64,000 bases of DNA from Pomphorhynchus laevis (lineage: Eukaryota > Acanthocephala > Palaeacanthocephala > Echinorhynchida > Pomphorhynchidae), in contig WNNJ02001791.1 in assembly GCA_012934845.2 (NCBI GenBank), positions 62,001-126,000 of the forward strand. The letters run 5' to 3'. The position numbers and the translations under genes were made by a program. The notes below the pieces were generated by a model, which was not told where the DNA came from, ran no database searches, and saw only the letters and a program-made list of their open reading frames with translations. Of this stretch, positions 10,776-22,849 are shown piece after piece. Each line of letters starts with the position of its first letter. The stretch's first letter is position 1.

Positions 10776-11459
10776 TAATAATAAATACTAATAATAATTA
10801 TCTGAGTAATTTTATTTCATCCCGCTGCCGCTAAGAGCGATTAATGATAATTAATAATTAATATTAATTAATAATTAATAAATAATAATAATTACGAGCG
10901 ATTATTAATAATTATTAAAATCATAATTTGAATAGCAGAAATGCTTTATCACAAAGGTTATGAAAATATCTGAACTCTGTGGAGTTCCAATTTACTATCT
11001 TGACTGAAATTTGCGCTAGATTAGCAAGCGTTTTCAGTAAATCTATGCATACATGAATTATTGATCAATGTGCCGTTTAAATGTTTCTTTATAAATTCGT
11101 TTTACAATTAGTTAGTTCTCTATAAGTTTGTTTAAAAGTTCGTTTAAGTGCGTGTTTTATATAGTCGAGTGATATTTCTGCTCACGATTATGTCTGACAT
11201 CAAATTTATTTTTATTTTGTTTTTGAGCTGTAAAGTTAATTCTAATTAAGTTTTTATTAAATTATATGTTTAAAGGTAGATCCCTCTTCGATCAAACGAA
11301 TGCAAAAATAGTCAGAGTTTCAAATATATTTTTATTGAATATTAATTGAAATCGGTTTTACTTATCGCCTTTTATTAATTGTAAAATTTGTTTAAATTGT
11401 ATTTTATCGTATTTACAACAACAATTTCTTGACAACAACAAAAAAACAAATAATATTAC
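10776..11459. other. AT-rich spacer
   Basis: Low-complexity AATTAATAATTA runs at 10785-10920, then unremarkable AT-rich DNA to the edge of the Rex1-like element. No gene or RNA signal is seen. Confidence 0.5.
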
Positions 11460-14400
11460 ATAAGACGTTTCTTTTAAACCACTGGTCCGGGTGTCGGGTG
11501 GTGGAGGCAGTCCATGAATCAAATTACTCCAGGCATCGCGATCCTGGGCGATATATCAGAGTTCTCTTTCAGATAGCTCAAGGCGGTCCTCGGCCAGTTT
11601 CGAGATTTGATCTCTTCACCGGTATCGAGGTCTACCTCGAGGTCTCTTTACAGAGAGTCCGGCCTGAAAAGCCCTCCGAGGAAGGCGATTCCTAGAAATC
11701 CTCAGAACGTGTCCTATCCACATCAACTAACTTTCTTCGATATGAAAAAGCATCGACTTTACTCCGAGTACATACCGGATGACCGAATTCCTAACCTTAT
11801 CTTTAAGACTAAGATCAACCACACCGCGAAGGAACATCATTTCGGTCGAATGTATCCAAGATCTTATCCTTTCGGTCATAACTCCAAGCTCATGACCATA
11901 TATATAGATAGGAACGAAGATTGCGTGGTACACCGAAAGCTTCGCACGAAGACTCAACTCCCGCTTCACTACGACAGACCAGTACAAAGAACGCATAGCT
12001 ACGTTAACCTCACAAATCCGCTGCTCAATCTCCCTGAAGTTAATGCCGTCCCTCGAAAACAATATTCCAAGTTACTTGAAATTCTCCACATCAGGAATAA
12101 CCTTTTCCCTAATGTGGATTGACATTTGAATCCAAGACGAACACACAGAGACAGTCTTAGAGGTACTAACCAACATCCCTACCGCCTGGCATATCATCGT
12201 AAATCGATCTAGTAGGGATTGTAAGTCCTCAGGACAAGAATTTATCAAGACAATATCATCTGCAAAAAGCAGAGATGGTATCCTGATTGAACCGAAATGA
12301 AGACCGATATCCGTCACAGCAACCCGTCTCATAATTTTGTCCATATAAACAAGGAACAAAAGTAGAGACAAAGGACAACCCTGACAAAGCTCAACGTCTA
12401 CTAGAGAAGATTCATACTTCCAACCTAGAACACGAACACAACTCATACTTTGTTCATACAGTGAAGCCACAACTACCAGAAGATAGTGTAGTATTTTATA
12501 CTCCCTTAGTACCTCCCACAATCTCTCTTACAGAACTCGGTCGAACGACTTCTCCAAATCTACAAAGTACATGTATACAGGTTGAGTGAATTGCCAAGAC
12601 CATTCGAGGATAGTTGAGATAGAGTAAAGAGCTGATCCGTAGTTCCACGACCTTGACGAAAGCCGAATTGTTCCTCTTGCAACTGACCCTAAACTATAGT
12701 CTGTATCCTTAACTCAAGAATCCTAGCAAATTGTTTACTAGTTTGGCTAAAAAGAGTGATGCCCCGATAATTGGAACACACTCTACAATCACATTTTTAA
12801 AGTTCGGTACCACCACCCCCAGTTCGCCACTCACTAGGAACCTGGCCAGACTTCAATGCAACGTTGAATATCCGTGTTAGCCACTTCATGCCAACAACGT
12901 CGAGTGTCATTAAAGCTTGATGTCGAATATCATCTACTCCAGAATACTTGCCATTACGAAGTTTTTTAACAACAGCAATGACCTATTCCAAAGAGATGAG
13001 CTCTTCCGTTGGTTCTAAAGGCTCTACTTCTACAAGAGAAGACATATCTACCGAATTAAGAAGACTTTTATGTTCGTTCCAACAACCAAGAATTTCTTCA
13101 ATGTCAGCATAGATCCTCTCTTGTCATAGACAGTTTGAGAAGTTTTTTGCTTTCCAACATGAAGGTTCCTGACCGTCCTCGAGTACACCTTCGAAGCTGA
13201 CCTATAATTAAGTTCTAGGTGCTTTCTAAACTTCTTCCAAGCCGCCTTCTTCGCTTCGGTAACTGCTCAACTTAAGCTATCTTTGCCCTTATGTACTTGT
13301 CCACAGCTTCTACTCATTTATCTGACAAAGTTGCCTTATAAGCCAGCTTCTTCTGTTGGACAAAATCTCTAACTGTTGGTGTCGACCAAGCATTTCGAGT
13401 ATTTCCTTCGCGACAAACACCTTCGAGCCGCAACTTTTCACAGTTACTTTGGCAAGCGAGGATTTGAACATATCCCATTCCAGATCAATGTTCTTCACCT
13501 CATCTGGCAACCGAGAAAAGTCCTTCCGGATGTAGCCAGAAAAACGTAGGTAGACAGAGACATATAATAGACGCTTCCAACACGCCCTCACACAACGTTT
13601 GGGTTTACCAGGCTTATCTATCATCCGAACCTGCCATAGAAGTTTACTAACTACAAGATAGTGATCAATTGACAGTTCAGATCATCTCTTCACATGAGTG
13701 ACTAGAACTTAACGTCGCAGATCAGATGAAACGATTACAAAATCGATTATTGATATTTGTTGAGAGAATATTGATGCCATGTGCATCTATGGATTAGCCT
13801 ATGATCAAACATGGTGTTGGTTATGCACAAATTGTGACGGAACAAAAGTGCAATAATTCAACACCACTCGCATTCAGATCAGAGAGTCTGTTTCACCCTA
13901 ACACTCCCTTCCAAGTGCTACTGTCACTACCAACATGAACATTAAAGTCACTTAATAGAATGAGGGAATCTCCAACCGGAGTACTATCAAACAGAGTCCT
14001 GAAGATCTTCCACGAAGGCTGCGTATTCCGAGATAATGTTGGGAGCATACGCACACACAACAGTTATCACCTTTTCTTCTTTGACTATAAGTCTTAGAGA
14101 CACCAGCCTTTCGTTCACCGAGTTAAACATCACTACCACGAACGACAACCGGGGACTTGTAAGTATACTTTCACCCGCCTGTCGTCGCTTTTCGTTGGTA
14201 ACTCCCGAATAGTTCAAGGGTCTAACCTTGATCTAAAAGTTTAGTACCAGTTCCAGAATAGTGAAGAGAAGTCAATCCGACTATTTCAAGACCGAAGTGA
14301 ACCATCTCTTCAACTAATTATGATTCCTTCCCCACCAGCGAGATGACATTCCACATCCTACATGAAGGCTAGTCCGCTTCGGATGTTGATGCCTCTTTCA

Positions 14401-14470
14401 CTGTCTCCGTACAACTGCCTGGTCACACGGCACCCGGCAATGAAAACTCCTCCGGTGAGTGGTGAGTTGA
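11460..14470 (-). mobile_element. LINE E, Rex1-like element (decayed)
   Basis: Minus-strand LINE close in sequence pattern to Rex1/Babar (CR1 superfamily) elements. From its 5' side: an endonuclease part (13987-14217: AGESILTSPRLS..., then VVCAYAPN), a linker (13310-13624: LPDEVKNIDLEWDMFKSSL, then SCGSKV), the RT (12072-12521: GCPLSLLLFLVYMDKI, LLFADDIVLI, GMLVSTSKT), and the C-terminal part (11727-12062: VVVKRELSLRAKLSVYH, YGHELGVMTERIRSW, VVDLSLKDKVRNS). The 3' end near 11465-11560 encodes DRDAWSNLIHGLPPPPDTRTS, a typical end for this family. Many breaks; old copy, but nearly full length from endonuclease to 3' end. Confidence 0.8.
11727..12521 (-). pseudogene. RT and C-terminal part of the Rex1-like LINE
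   Basis: Two adjacent minus-strand frames. The upstream one (12072-12521) holds the palm with FADD and the motif region GCPLSLLLFL. The downstream one (11727-12062) holds the C-terminal region with the KRELS...AKLSVYH and GHELGVMTERIRSW blocks seen across Rex1 proteins. The frames are separated by a short break near 12062-12072. Product in life: reverse transcriptase for the LINE; here inactive. Confidence 0.75.
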
Positions 14471-14590
14471 CCATTGTTCTTCGCACTTGATTTATGTTTT
14501 GTAAATTTGTTGCTTGTCATTTTCATTGTCTTGGTATCGTATTTGCAGTGTACATAAATTAAATACTACTAATTAACATTATATTTTATA

Positions 14591-14760
14591 TTTTTTAAAT
14601 ATCCAGGAACAATCAGGTATTGTTGAACGATTACAAAAATTATTTTGATATTTCGCTAGAAACTACTAGCATCTTCAGAAATTAACAATCTTCAAAATTA
14701 GTTGTTTATAATTTTTGTTGTCGTTCAACTATACCTGATTGTTTCTGGATATTTAAAAAA
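14591..14760. repeat. Foldback repeat with ~57-bp inverted arms
   Basis: Arms 14591-14650 and 14704-14760 are near-perfect inverted copies (TTTTTTAAATATCCAGGAAC against GATATTTAAAAAA with CAATCAGGTA inside). On the minus strand the middle reads CTGAAGATGCTAGTAG, then CTAGCGAAATATC, a stem-loop of CTGAAGA...GCGAAA form. That form recalls terminal hairpins of Penelope-like elements and their relatives. It could be a MITE-like or pseudo-LTR-derived foldback; the origin is unknown. Confidence 0.65.
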
Positions 14761-15784
14761 ATTAAAATACAGATCAGAATGGATATATTTTAAATTATAT
14801 TTTATTATTAAACACATAAAATCCGATATCAGTAAGGCATTAATACAATAACTGTAATGAATCATGTTGCGAATTTCACATTCAAATGTGTCTAAATTGT
14901 CTACAAACCTTATAAATATATTTAATTTTTGTAATCCACGTAATTGACTTATCTCAATTATATAAATGTTTTGTAAAACACAATCAATGAGATTTAAATG
15001 CTAGTAAACTAACCTAAGAAAGGTGAAAATTGTACAGATTGGTTTTGAAAATTAAATATACCAGCTAAGACTTAACTTTTGATAAAAAATCTTACCCTAA
15101 AGATTGTTATATAATACGATAAACCCATAAAGTTTGATGAAGTTAAACTGTAGCATTTTAAAACCCATTCACTTATTAAAGAAAATGATAATAATAGCAT
15201 TTATAACAGGACAAATCATAATATTTTAGTAATGATATATTTTAGTAATTACATGATATTTTAGTAATGATATTAATAATAATAAATAATATTAAATATT
15301 AATATTTTATTAATATTTTAGCGAGAAATAAAAAAGTATGATTATTTCAAGTGATTAACAGAAAGGAACGATATATCACATAATTCTATTTCCAAAAATA
15401 GAATTATACTGACCGCATCCGTGCTTTTAAATTATTTTACATAAAATTAGCTCTAGAAGATACACGAACTTTAAATATTTTTAATAATTAATATAAATTT
15501 ATTTGAAAAATAAATGATCTAGATTTATTCTTTAAACTTTTAATTTCGGTACAGGGCTGCTTAATACGAAACAAATAAATTATTGTATGATTGCATGCTT
15601 CTGATATTTCCTATCGCCACAAAATACAGATTTTACAATAAATACATAGCAGCATAGCAGCAATTTTTATTCAGTAAGCTGAATAAAAATCCTAAAAAAT
15701 GAAAATAATCTTGCTGGTACTTTAAAACGATAGTAAGTATAGTATTTATAATGACTACACATACAATCCATATTAGGATTCGAC
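14761..15784. other. AT-rich spacer
   Basis: No gene is seen between the foldback and LINE C2. It has A/T-rich simple tracts, with TTTTAGTAAT repeated several times at 15220-15320 and a short palindrome TAATTCTATTTCCAAAAATAGAATTA at about 15380. Confidence 0.5.
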
Positions 15785-17970
15785 CTAACACAATGCAGAG
15801 TACTCGAGAGCCTTTTTCACTGTATATCCGTCAGTGGAATTCGGAGGAGCTTCTGCTCTTAGACTTCTATCTGGTAGAAATGCAGAAGTCATAATCCTAC
15901 AGGAGACGCGGTCTGTCCGTATCCTTCAGGACATTACTCAATTTATCTCTCAGCACATTTGTTACCACTATACTCCGTACATAACCCCGCCTCACCATTC
16001 TTCATCTCAAGGTCTTTTAACACTAGTATAAATGCTCTTTAAGATTCTCCCCCTTTTTAAATCATTCTTGTCCAGCCCTTTCTTGCTTAGTAGTTTCACT
16101 CAGTAAGAATGGTAAACACCTCAGTCTAGCCAATGTCTACATCCGTCCAGGGAAGATTCACAAGAACCGTGACATCCTGGATAAGATTATGGACAGCGAT
16201 TACGACATGGTCTAGGTGACTTCAACGACAGAACTGGTCATTGGATTGATGCAACTCTGCATTAATTGCATATCAACGAATTCACTCCTCGACTTATTAC
16301 TGCTCTATGAGAAGTGGTTGTTAAAACCATTCTGTACGGAGCAGTCGTGACAACATCTGTCCACCTCTCATATCCTAATACGCTAGTGGATAGAAGAGGA
16401 TACGCTGCTTCGAAAAAAATTCCACTTTGACCCTATCAGAGTGCTTTCTTTCAGACAGCTATCAAACGCTTCCCCCGAATTGGTAATGAGAGTTTAACCG
16501 AATTTAATTCCTACCTCCCCTAGCAAGCCACCGCGTTGCTTTAGACAACCTATGAAGGTCGTATTTTCAGACCCACTCCAACAAAACTCAATGCCTTAGC
16601 GTATTTGCTCCGTCTCCCCAATCTCTCTGCTTCTGCCAGGCAAGTTCTCTCGAAAGAATATTGGAGCACTAGATATAGATTCCAACTGGGTAAGGATAGA
16701 GCTTGCATTGCTTTCCTTAATCCATCCCAGTCTTCCTTTTGGAAGATATTTAAGAGGGAGAAGATTGTATGTTGGAAGAATAGGGTATTGGGTTGGATTG
16801 GTAATATAGGTCTTGACTAGTTTTGGAAGAATCACTAGCCCTACACAATTATGGAGCAACTCAATCACCACAACCAATCCTGCCTTGGGGAGACTTCAGG
16901 GGTAAAGACTTGCCTAGGCGAAATTTAATCCCGCCTGGTTTCCATGGGTTCGTAAAAGGTCGCTCGGTCCATTCAGCTGTAGATGAAGTGCATCAGTTCG
17001 GTCAGGATAATAGTCATCAACTTGCTGTGGCTATTTTCCTTGATTTTTCTGCTGCATTCGACCGCATACACATTCCCTTTGTTTTCTCTTCTCTAAGGTC
17101 CCTCGGGCTGCCAGCGAGAATTGTTAACAGGGTGGAGATACTGCTGTACACCAAACGATTCTATTATGAAGACGACCCTGATGCGCGTCAGTTCTACCCT
17201 ATTACGGGTGTGCCTCAAGGTTCCCCATTTCTCCTATCTTGTTCCTTGCTGCTTCCATTGAACTCTTTAAAATATTTAAACGCGAACAACGTCTTGTGGT
17301 ATACGCTGATGATATCACATCCCTGTTTTCTGGACGCAGATGCAAAGACGTAGTCTCGGACTTCAGCCGTTTCTTTTTAAGATTAAAAGACCAGTTACCC
17401 AAGTCCAATCTTATTCTAAACTCCGCTAAATCGCAGGTGGTTTACTTCCATGCAGCTCCGCAACAAAATAAAAGCTTCAGAGATTAGCACTCATTGCACT
17501 CTCCTCCATTTTTACGAATCAGCCCCTCCCTATCTTCACGAGTCGAGTAAAATACCTGGAGTTCACCATTACGGTGAACTGATCCGTGAAAACCGACCTG
17601 GATGACTTAAACGTATCCTTAAGAGAGCAGGTGTGCCCTGAAACAGTCCCAGCATTTGTCATTAAATAGTAAAACCCAGGTACGCATATGGGGCACTTGG
17701 GCTATTTCGGGATTAGTCTTCTTTTCTAGAGGACGTCCCCCAGAGCAATGGCTAAGGTTTCTCAAGCTCATCATCTCTCGTTTACCCAGCATAGTCCGCC
17801 TCGATTAAACTCTTCGGGGTGTGAAAGACCCCGGGTGGTTCAGTCGAATGGCGGCGTGTTGGATTGGCTGTGGGGCTCAGATCCCGCCGGACCTGAGGCC
17901 ATGTGGAATGAAGACGACGCAAGAGTGATCGCTTTTGGAAACTTGTTTCTTTATTGTCTCGTTTTTTAGT
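15785..17970 (+). mobile_element. LINE C2, endonuclease plus RT (decayed)
   Basis: Aligns with C1 and C3. It begins at the endonuclease start (GCAGAGTACTCGAGAGCC), so ORF1 is missing. It retains EFGGASALRLLSGRNAEV and QETRS, a linker with YWSTRYRFQLGKDRACIA, then RT from GFHGFVKGRS through IFLDFSAAFDRI (motif A), ITGVPQGSP (motif B) and, in another frame, VVYADDITSLFSGR (motif C, 17295-17340). A GC-richer 3' untranslated part runs to about 17970. It lacks about 270 bp of the RT front that C1 keeps, and about 45 bp of the endonuclease. Several frame changes and stops. Confidence 0.75.
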
Positions 17971-18084
17971 TAGTTAATTATTATCTTATCGGTTATATTG
18001 TTGTTAATAAATCCTTTACGAATCATTACGATATTACAAAATAATGATATTATTTTTTATGATAATGTAGTTTATTCTTATGAC
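17971..18084. other. Short AT-rich junction
   Basis: A/T-rich sequence between the C2 tail and the minus-strand knuckle fragment; nothing else seen. Confidence 0.4.
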
Positions 18085-18365
18085 ACATTATTCGGGGATA
18101 CTCCGAACTGCTGGCTGAAGAGGTAGATCTCTAGTTAGCCACCTAATGACAATATTATTGTAATGAACAGGAAACTGCGATACCGCAAGTTGAAGTTCGC
18201 ACACTTCCTGGACGACGCTGGGTGACTTCCTCCACAATTTAAACACTTGGGTGCGAAGCACTTCCCGCCAACTTGCGGGCAATTCGTTAGTCCGCATACC
18301 CCGCAAGACTTCTCCTTAACACATCCGGAGCACCTGACATGTCTTGCACATGCTAAGAGCATGAC
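18085..18365 (-). pseudogene. LINE ORF1 zinc-knuckle fragment
   Basis: A minus-strand piece encoding CSGCVKEKSCGVCGLTNC, then GGKCFAPKCLNCGGSHPASS and RKC. The last knuckle, C-x2-C-x4-H-x4-C with the GGSHPA spacing, is the ORF1 type seen in C1 and C3 but of a different subfamily. It is short and isolated, with frame changes inside. It would encode the nucleic-acid-binding end of an ORF1 protein. Confidence 0.55.
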
Positions 18366-18534
18366 AAGTCATGACATGTCATAGCTCGGTTCCAAAGCAG
18401 GATGTTGACACAGAACAAAACGTCTTATCGCTTATGAAGCCAATTATATAGAACAGAAATTATTATGATAACCTGATGTAACCTAATATAACTTGTAACG
18501 ACAATAATATTGGATCTATAATATAGGTATACTA

Positions 18535-18985
18535 TTACCTTCAATTGGAACACCTTTTACTTGTCTAAATATAGATGTCCCTACTTTTAAATAATTTTGA
18601 TTTATTAAGATATTTAAGGATTCTATTAATTCAATTTTATCCATATATTTATATTTACTTGATGGTTTAATTTTTGTTAGATAGGCGTTATAATTATTAT
18701 AACATATATATGTATATCTTTTTCCGAATATAAGATTAATTAATTTTACTAACGTTTCTTTAATATCTACTAAATCTAGATCGTATGTATTTATATTCTG
18801 AAAATTTATTCCTTTCGTGTGTTCTAGAAATTCTTTTGTAGAATTAATACTGAAATAGTGTTTTATACCAGTATTAATTTCGATTACCTACAATATTTTT
18901 GAAGTGTGCTTTAATTACTTTAAGTATTTTATTCATACAAATATAAAAGGGATTTAATGTACATTTTAAAGCACTACAGGATGAA
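18535..18985 (-). mobile_element. Naiad-like Penelope element fragment (RT part)
   Basis: Reverse complement of this stretch aligns closely with about 51890-52345 of the long Naiad-like copy: the STLYTNLDLVDI region and the piece up to the GVPMGG motif. It is only the front half of the RT palm, truncated at both ends and a few breaks old. It lies just downstream of the NMNAT gene's 3' end on the same strand. Confidence 0.75.
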
Positions 18986-19133
18986 TAAATAACGCGGATA
19001 AATATCATTTTATCCACAGGTTACAAGGAAACATATTTTATTACATGTTATATTTTAATTAAATATAGCAAACTAATGTTATTGGAAACAGAATGAGATG
19101 CTCTTACTTAAATTAATTTCAAATGGCAAAGTA

Positions 19134-19775
19134 TTAGCTGTACAACTTATTATCTCTTATGTATTCTATGACTTCCTCACTTATCAAATATTTCATTGGA
19201 AGTTTTTGGTTAACGGCTGCTCTTACATATGTGGACCGGATGTTGAAATTAGCAATGTCTTCCAATTTAATCAATCTATCATTATTACTACTCAGTGAGA
19301 AGTGACGTGAAAACTTTTCAAAAATTAAGGTTGCCCTCAGCAAATCCCTTGGATAATATACTGCAATTCTGTTATTCTGTAAAATATGTAAAACATCCTC
19401 AAAACTCCAGATTGATGGATTGCACATTATCTCCAGTATATCATACCCGATTAGGAGAATGGGCTTGCTGTTATTCGAGTTAGATTCAAAATGAGCTATA
19501 ACGTCAACGGTTTTGTTCCAATTTAATTGTTCACATTCCCATGAATCACAATAAACCTTATCGGGTGACAACCAATTAGGTAATGAATGCTCTATCATTG
19601 CAATACGATGATGTGATGGCAACATTCCTTGTTTGCAATACCTATCATTAACCGGTGATACAATAATTTCAACTTCATGTTCCGGCTTGAAATAATGTCT
19701 TGCTACTTCAAGCATTCTCAAATGACTAATGGTGAATGGATTAAACGTTCCACACATCAAAAGTCGAATAACCAT
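19134..19775 (-). CDS. nmnat: Nicotinamide/nicotinate mononucleotide adenylyltransferase
   Basis: A 213-residue intronless ORF. The N-terminus VIRLLMCGTFNPFTISHLRM has the NMNAT nucleotide-binding signature (GxFNPxT..HLR), where the second His contacts ATP phosphates. Further family blocks are SPVNDRYCKQGMLPSHHRIAM, the DSWE segment, LLIGYDILEIM (in place of the usual GxD) and, near the end, NIRSTYVRAAVNQ (the ISSTxxR phosphate-binding loop) followed by YLISEEVIEYIRDNKLY. The enzyme joins NMN or NaMN with ATP to make NAD or its acid form. It is shorter than human NMNAT1 (279) or NMNAT3 (252), mainly for lack of the central insertion. The start is set by AAAATGG context. No splice sites are needed. 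It could be a retrocopy, but the frame is intact and motifs are kept, so it is probably functional. Confidence 0.9.
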   Translation of the reverse strand: MVIRLLMCGTFNPFTISHLRMLEVARHYFKPEHEVEIIVSPVNDRYCKQGMLPSHHRIAMIEHSLPNWLSPDKVYCDSWECEQLNWNKTVDVIAHFESNSNNSKPILLIGYDILEIMCNPSIWSFEDVLHILQNNRIAVYYPRDLLRATLIFEKFSRHFSLSSNNDRLIKLEDIANFNIRSTYVRAAVNQKLPMKYLISEEVIEYIRDNKLYS

Positions 19776-20857
<1,082 letters not shown>

Positions 20858-20859
20858 TT

Positions 20860-21690
20860 TTGTCTAAATCGGTGTTGCTTGAGATCGTCTCTTCACGATT
20901 CTTTGCTATATATGATAAGGGAATCAAATCAAGCAGAGTCGACAAATTTAAATTTATTGTGTAGAGCTTTCGGCTTTCACCTTCTTCAGATGTTACAATC
21001 TTTCACTACCAAATTTGGTCACAATTGCAAAATTTATAAGGAAACTTGATCTGGAAGAACTCAACGAAATAAGCACAAAATATAGTCACAAATGATTAAC
21101 GGATGCATAACAGATCTGCAAGAATTCACCGATTCGTCATATACTAGGGAAAATTTCTCATAATCGATTATCCGATTTGTCGATTTAACTGGATTGTTAT
21201 AGCCGATAACAGTGCTCTGTATTTAAACTAAGATATTTCATTAGTCAGCCAATCCAGTATCGTTTATTTCGTTTCGGTTCTATTTCGTTGGAATTTGTGG
21301 TGAGGAGTGTCGTTTTCATGCGATGATTGAGATATTCCAGCATATGTTTGACCGCACTATCCCGTTTAGCCGTTTAGCTGCTATATCTGCCCTCCTGTTA
21401 TTCACCTGGATATTGAAAGGCGATCATGTTTGACCGACGTATTGAACCAGGCAGTCTAAGCATTCATGCAAGTAGACAGATTCTTTGGTCGAACAGGTTA
21501 GGTTTTCCTTAACCTTGTATGTTGATCCGGTCGGTGAGCTTTTGAATAGCTCTTTCATTTCTTCGCAGCATTTGCATCTTGGTCTTCTGCAAGATTGACT
21601 CCTACTGCCACTCACGCTAGGCATTTTCCTCGTTGGTGCTACTATGTCTAGTATTGATGCGGCGCCACGAAAACCTATGCATGGTTTTCT
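20860..21690 (-). mobile_element. Canonical Penelope-like element, endonuclease-end fragment
   Basis: Minus strand. It encodes the end of the RT-to-endonuclease linker (IGFRGAASILDIVAPTRK near 21680), then CRRPRCKCC, then a GSTYKVKENLTC segment and VYLHECLDCLVQYVGQT, the GIY-YIG start in VYL...YVG form (21424-21624). Beyond it, in other frames, NNRRADIAAKRL fits the following RxxxHR region. On the 3' side, minus-strand CTGAAGAAGGTGAAAGCC then GAAAGC, followed by AATAAA, at about 20960-21000 is an end hairpin of the type seen at Penelope termini. This copy is 5'-truncated with a few breaks. It is a different lineage from the Naiad-like copies because the endonuclease follows the RT. Confidence 0.65.
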
Positions 21691-21761
21691 AATATGTTAG
21701 CGCTGAGCTGGTGTAAGCTTCGACTGGACCGTTGTTTACTTAGCACATACGTGCACCGAAA

Positions 21762-21992
21762 TCAATTTGAAATAACTGAATAGGGTTAACACAGAAAGCT
21801 TTTACTTGTATTTTTGCCTAATAAACTTGTTTTTTATCTTCCCGTTTTGAAAATAGTGCATCATATATATGTAATGCACAGCTCATTTTAGATGTAATGC
21901 GCTGTGCAGTATTTTCGAAACGGGAAGAAAAAATATAAGTTTATTAGACAAAAATATTTTCTATGTTAACCTTCTTCAGTTATTTCAAATTG
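21762..21992. repeat. Foldback repeat with ~85-bp inverted arms
   Basis: Arms 21762-21856 and 21910-21992 pair over most of their length: CAATTTGAAATAACTGAA, GGTTAACA, CTAATAAACTT and CTTCCCGTTTTGAAAATA each recur inverted. The outer part of the right arm reads AACTGAAGAAGGTTAAC on the minus strand, the same CTGAAGAAGG seen at the 3' end of the Penelope-like fragment next door. It is probably a pair of inverted element ends. Confidence 0.65.
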
Positions 21993-22849
21993 CTTTTATG
22001 AAGTAAGGTCGTACTATATATTCAAATACAATATAATTAGCTGTGCTATCCAATATTGTTCCGTCTGCTTGCGTTTTGATGTATTAATAATATTTGCATC
22101 TATGACAAGCGCGATCATGGAATATTTAGGATTTTAAAAAATATATAATTTGTTTATCATTATTACTATTATCATTTGTTTATCATTTTTTATTATTTGT
22201 TTTCTTACACGTTGCATAATCGCAATAGTTATCGGTGCTATATTTGTTTCTAAATTTTATTGTATATTCAATTATTGTATCCGTTATCTGTTACCAACAT
22301 TTGACAGATAACTCTTATCTGCTTAATGATAACCATTAGGCAGACTACTATGAACAGATATTTAATTATTCAAATATTGATTATCACTGTTTTTAATTCA
22401 ACGTTTCATTAAATGTTTTTGATTTAAAATGATTTTTAAATAATTAATTGACAAATCAATCTATTGAAATCACAAACTGATTGTTGACCAAAACTCAGAT
22501 CTATGGCTATCAAATCAATTAGTTGAAACTGTATATTATACTATAAAATTAATCATATCATTAAAATCTATGAAATACCTGTCATGATAACTCGGACAAT
22601 CATACGTAGTAAAATTGGTATGTTTAAAATCACCAATCTTTTATTGGACGTGAATATAAGTGTACATATCAATGTTTTACATACAACTTGCATCGAACAC
22701 AAGGCTCACTTTATAAAACACCACATTTGTCCTAATTTGAATATGTTAATCTCCACTCATATTTATTCTGAAATCTGGAATCCTAGCATGCAGTATGTAC
22801 AAATAAATCAAAGTTAAAATAATCGTGTTTAAGCTTACCAGAGCACAGT
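21993..22849. other. AT-rich spacer
   Basis: No gene or clear repeat is seen. Short open frames such as 22584-22817 have no recognisable domain and low-complexity composition. Confidence 0.5.
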
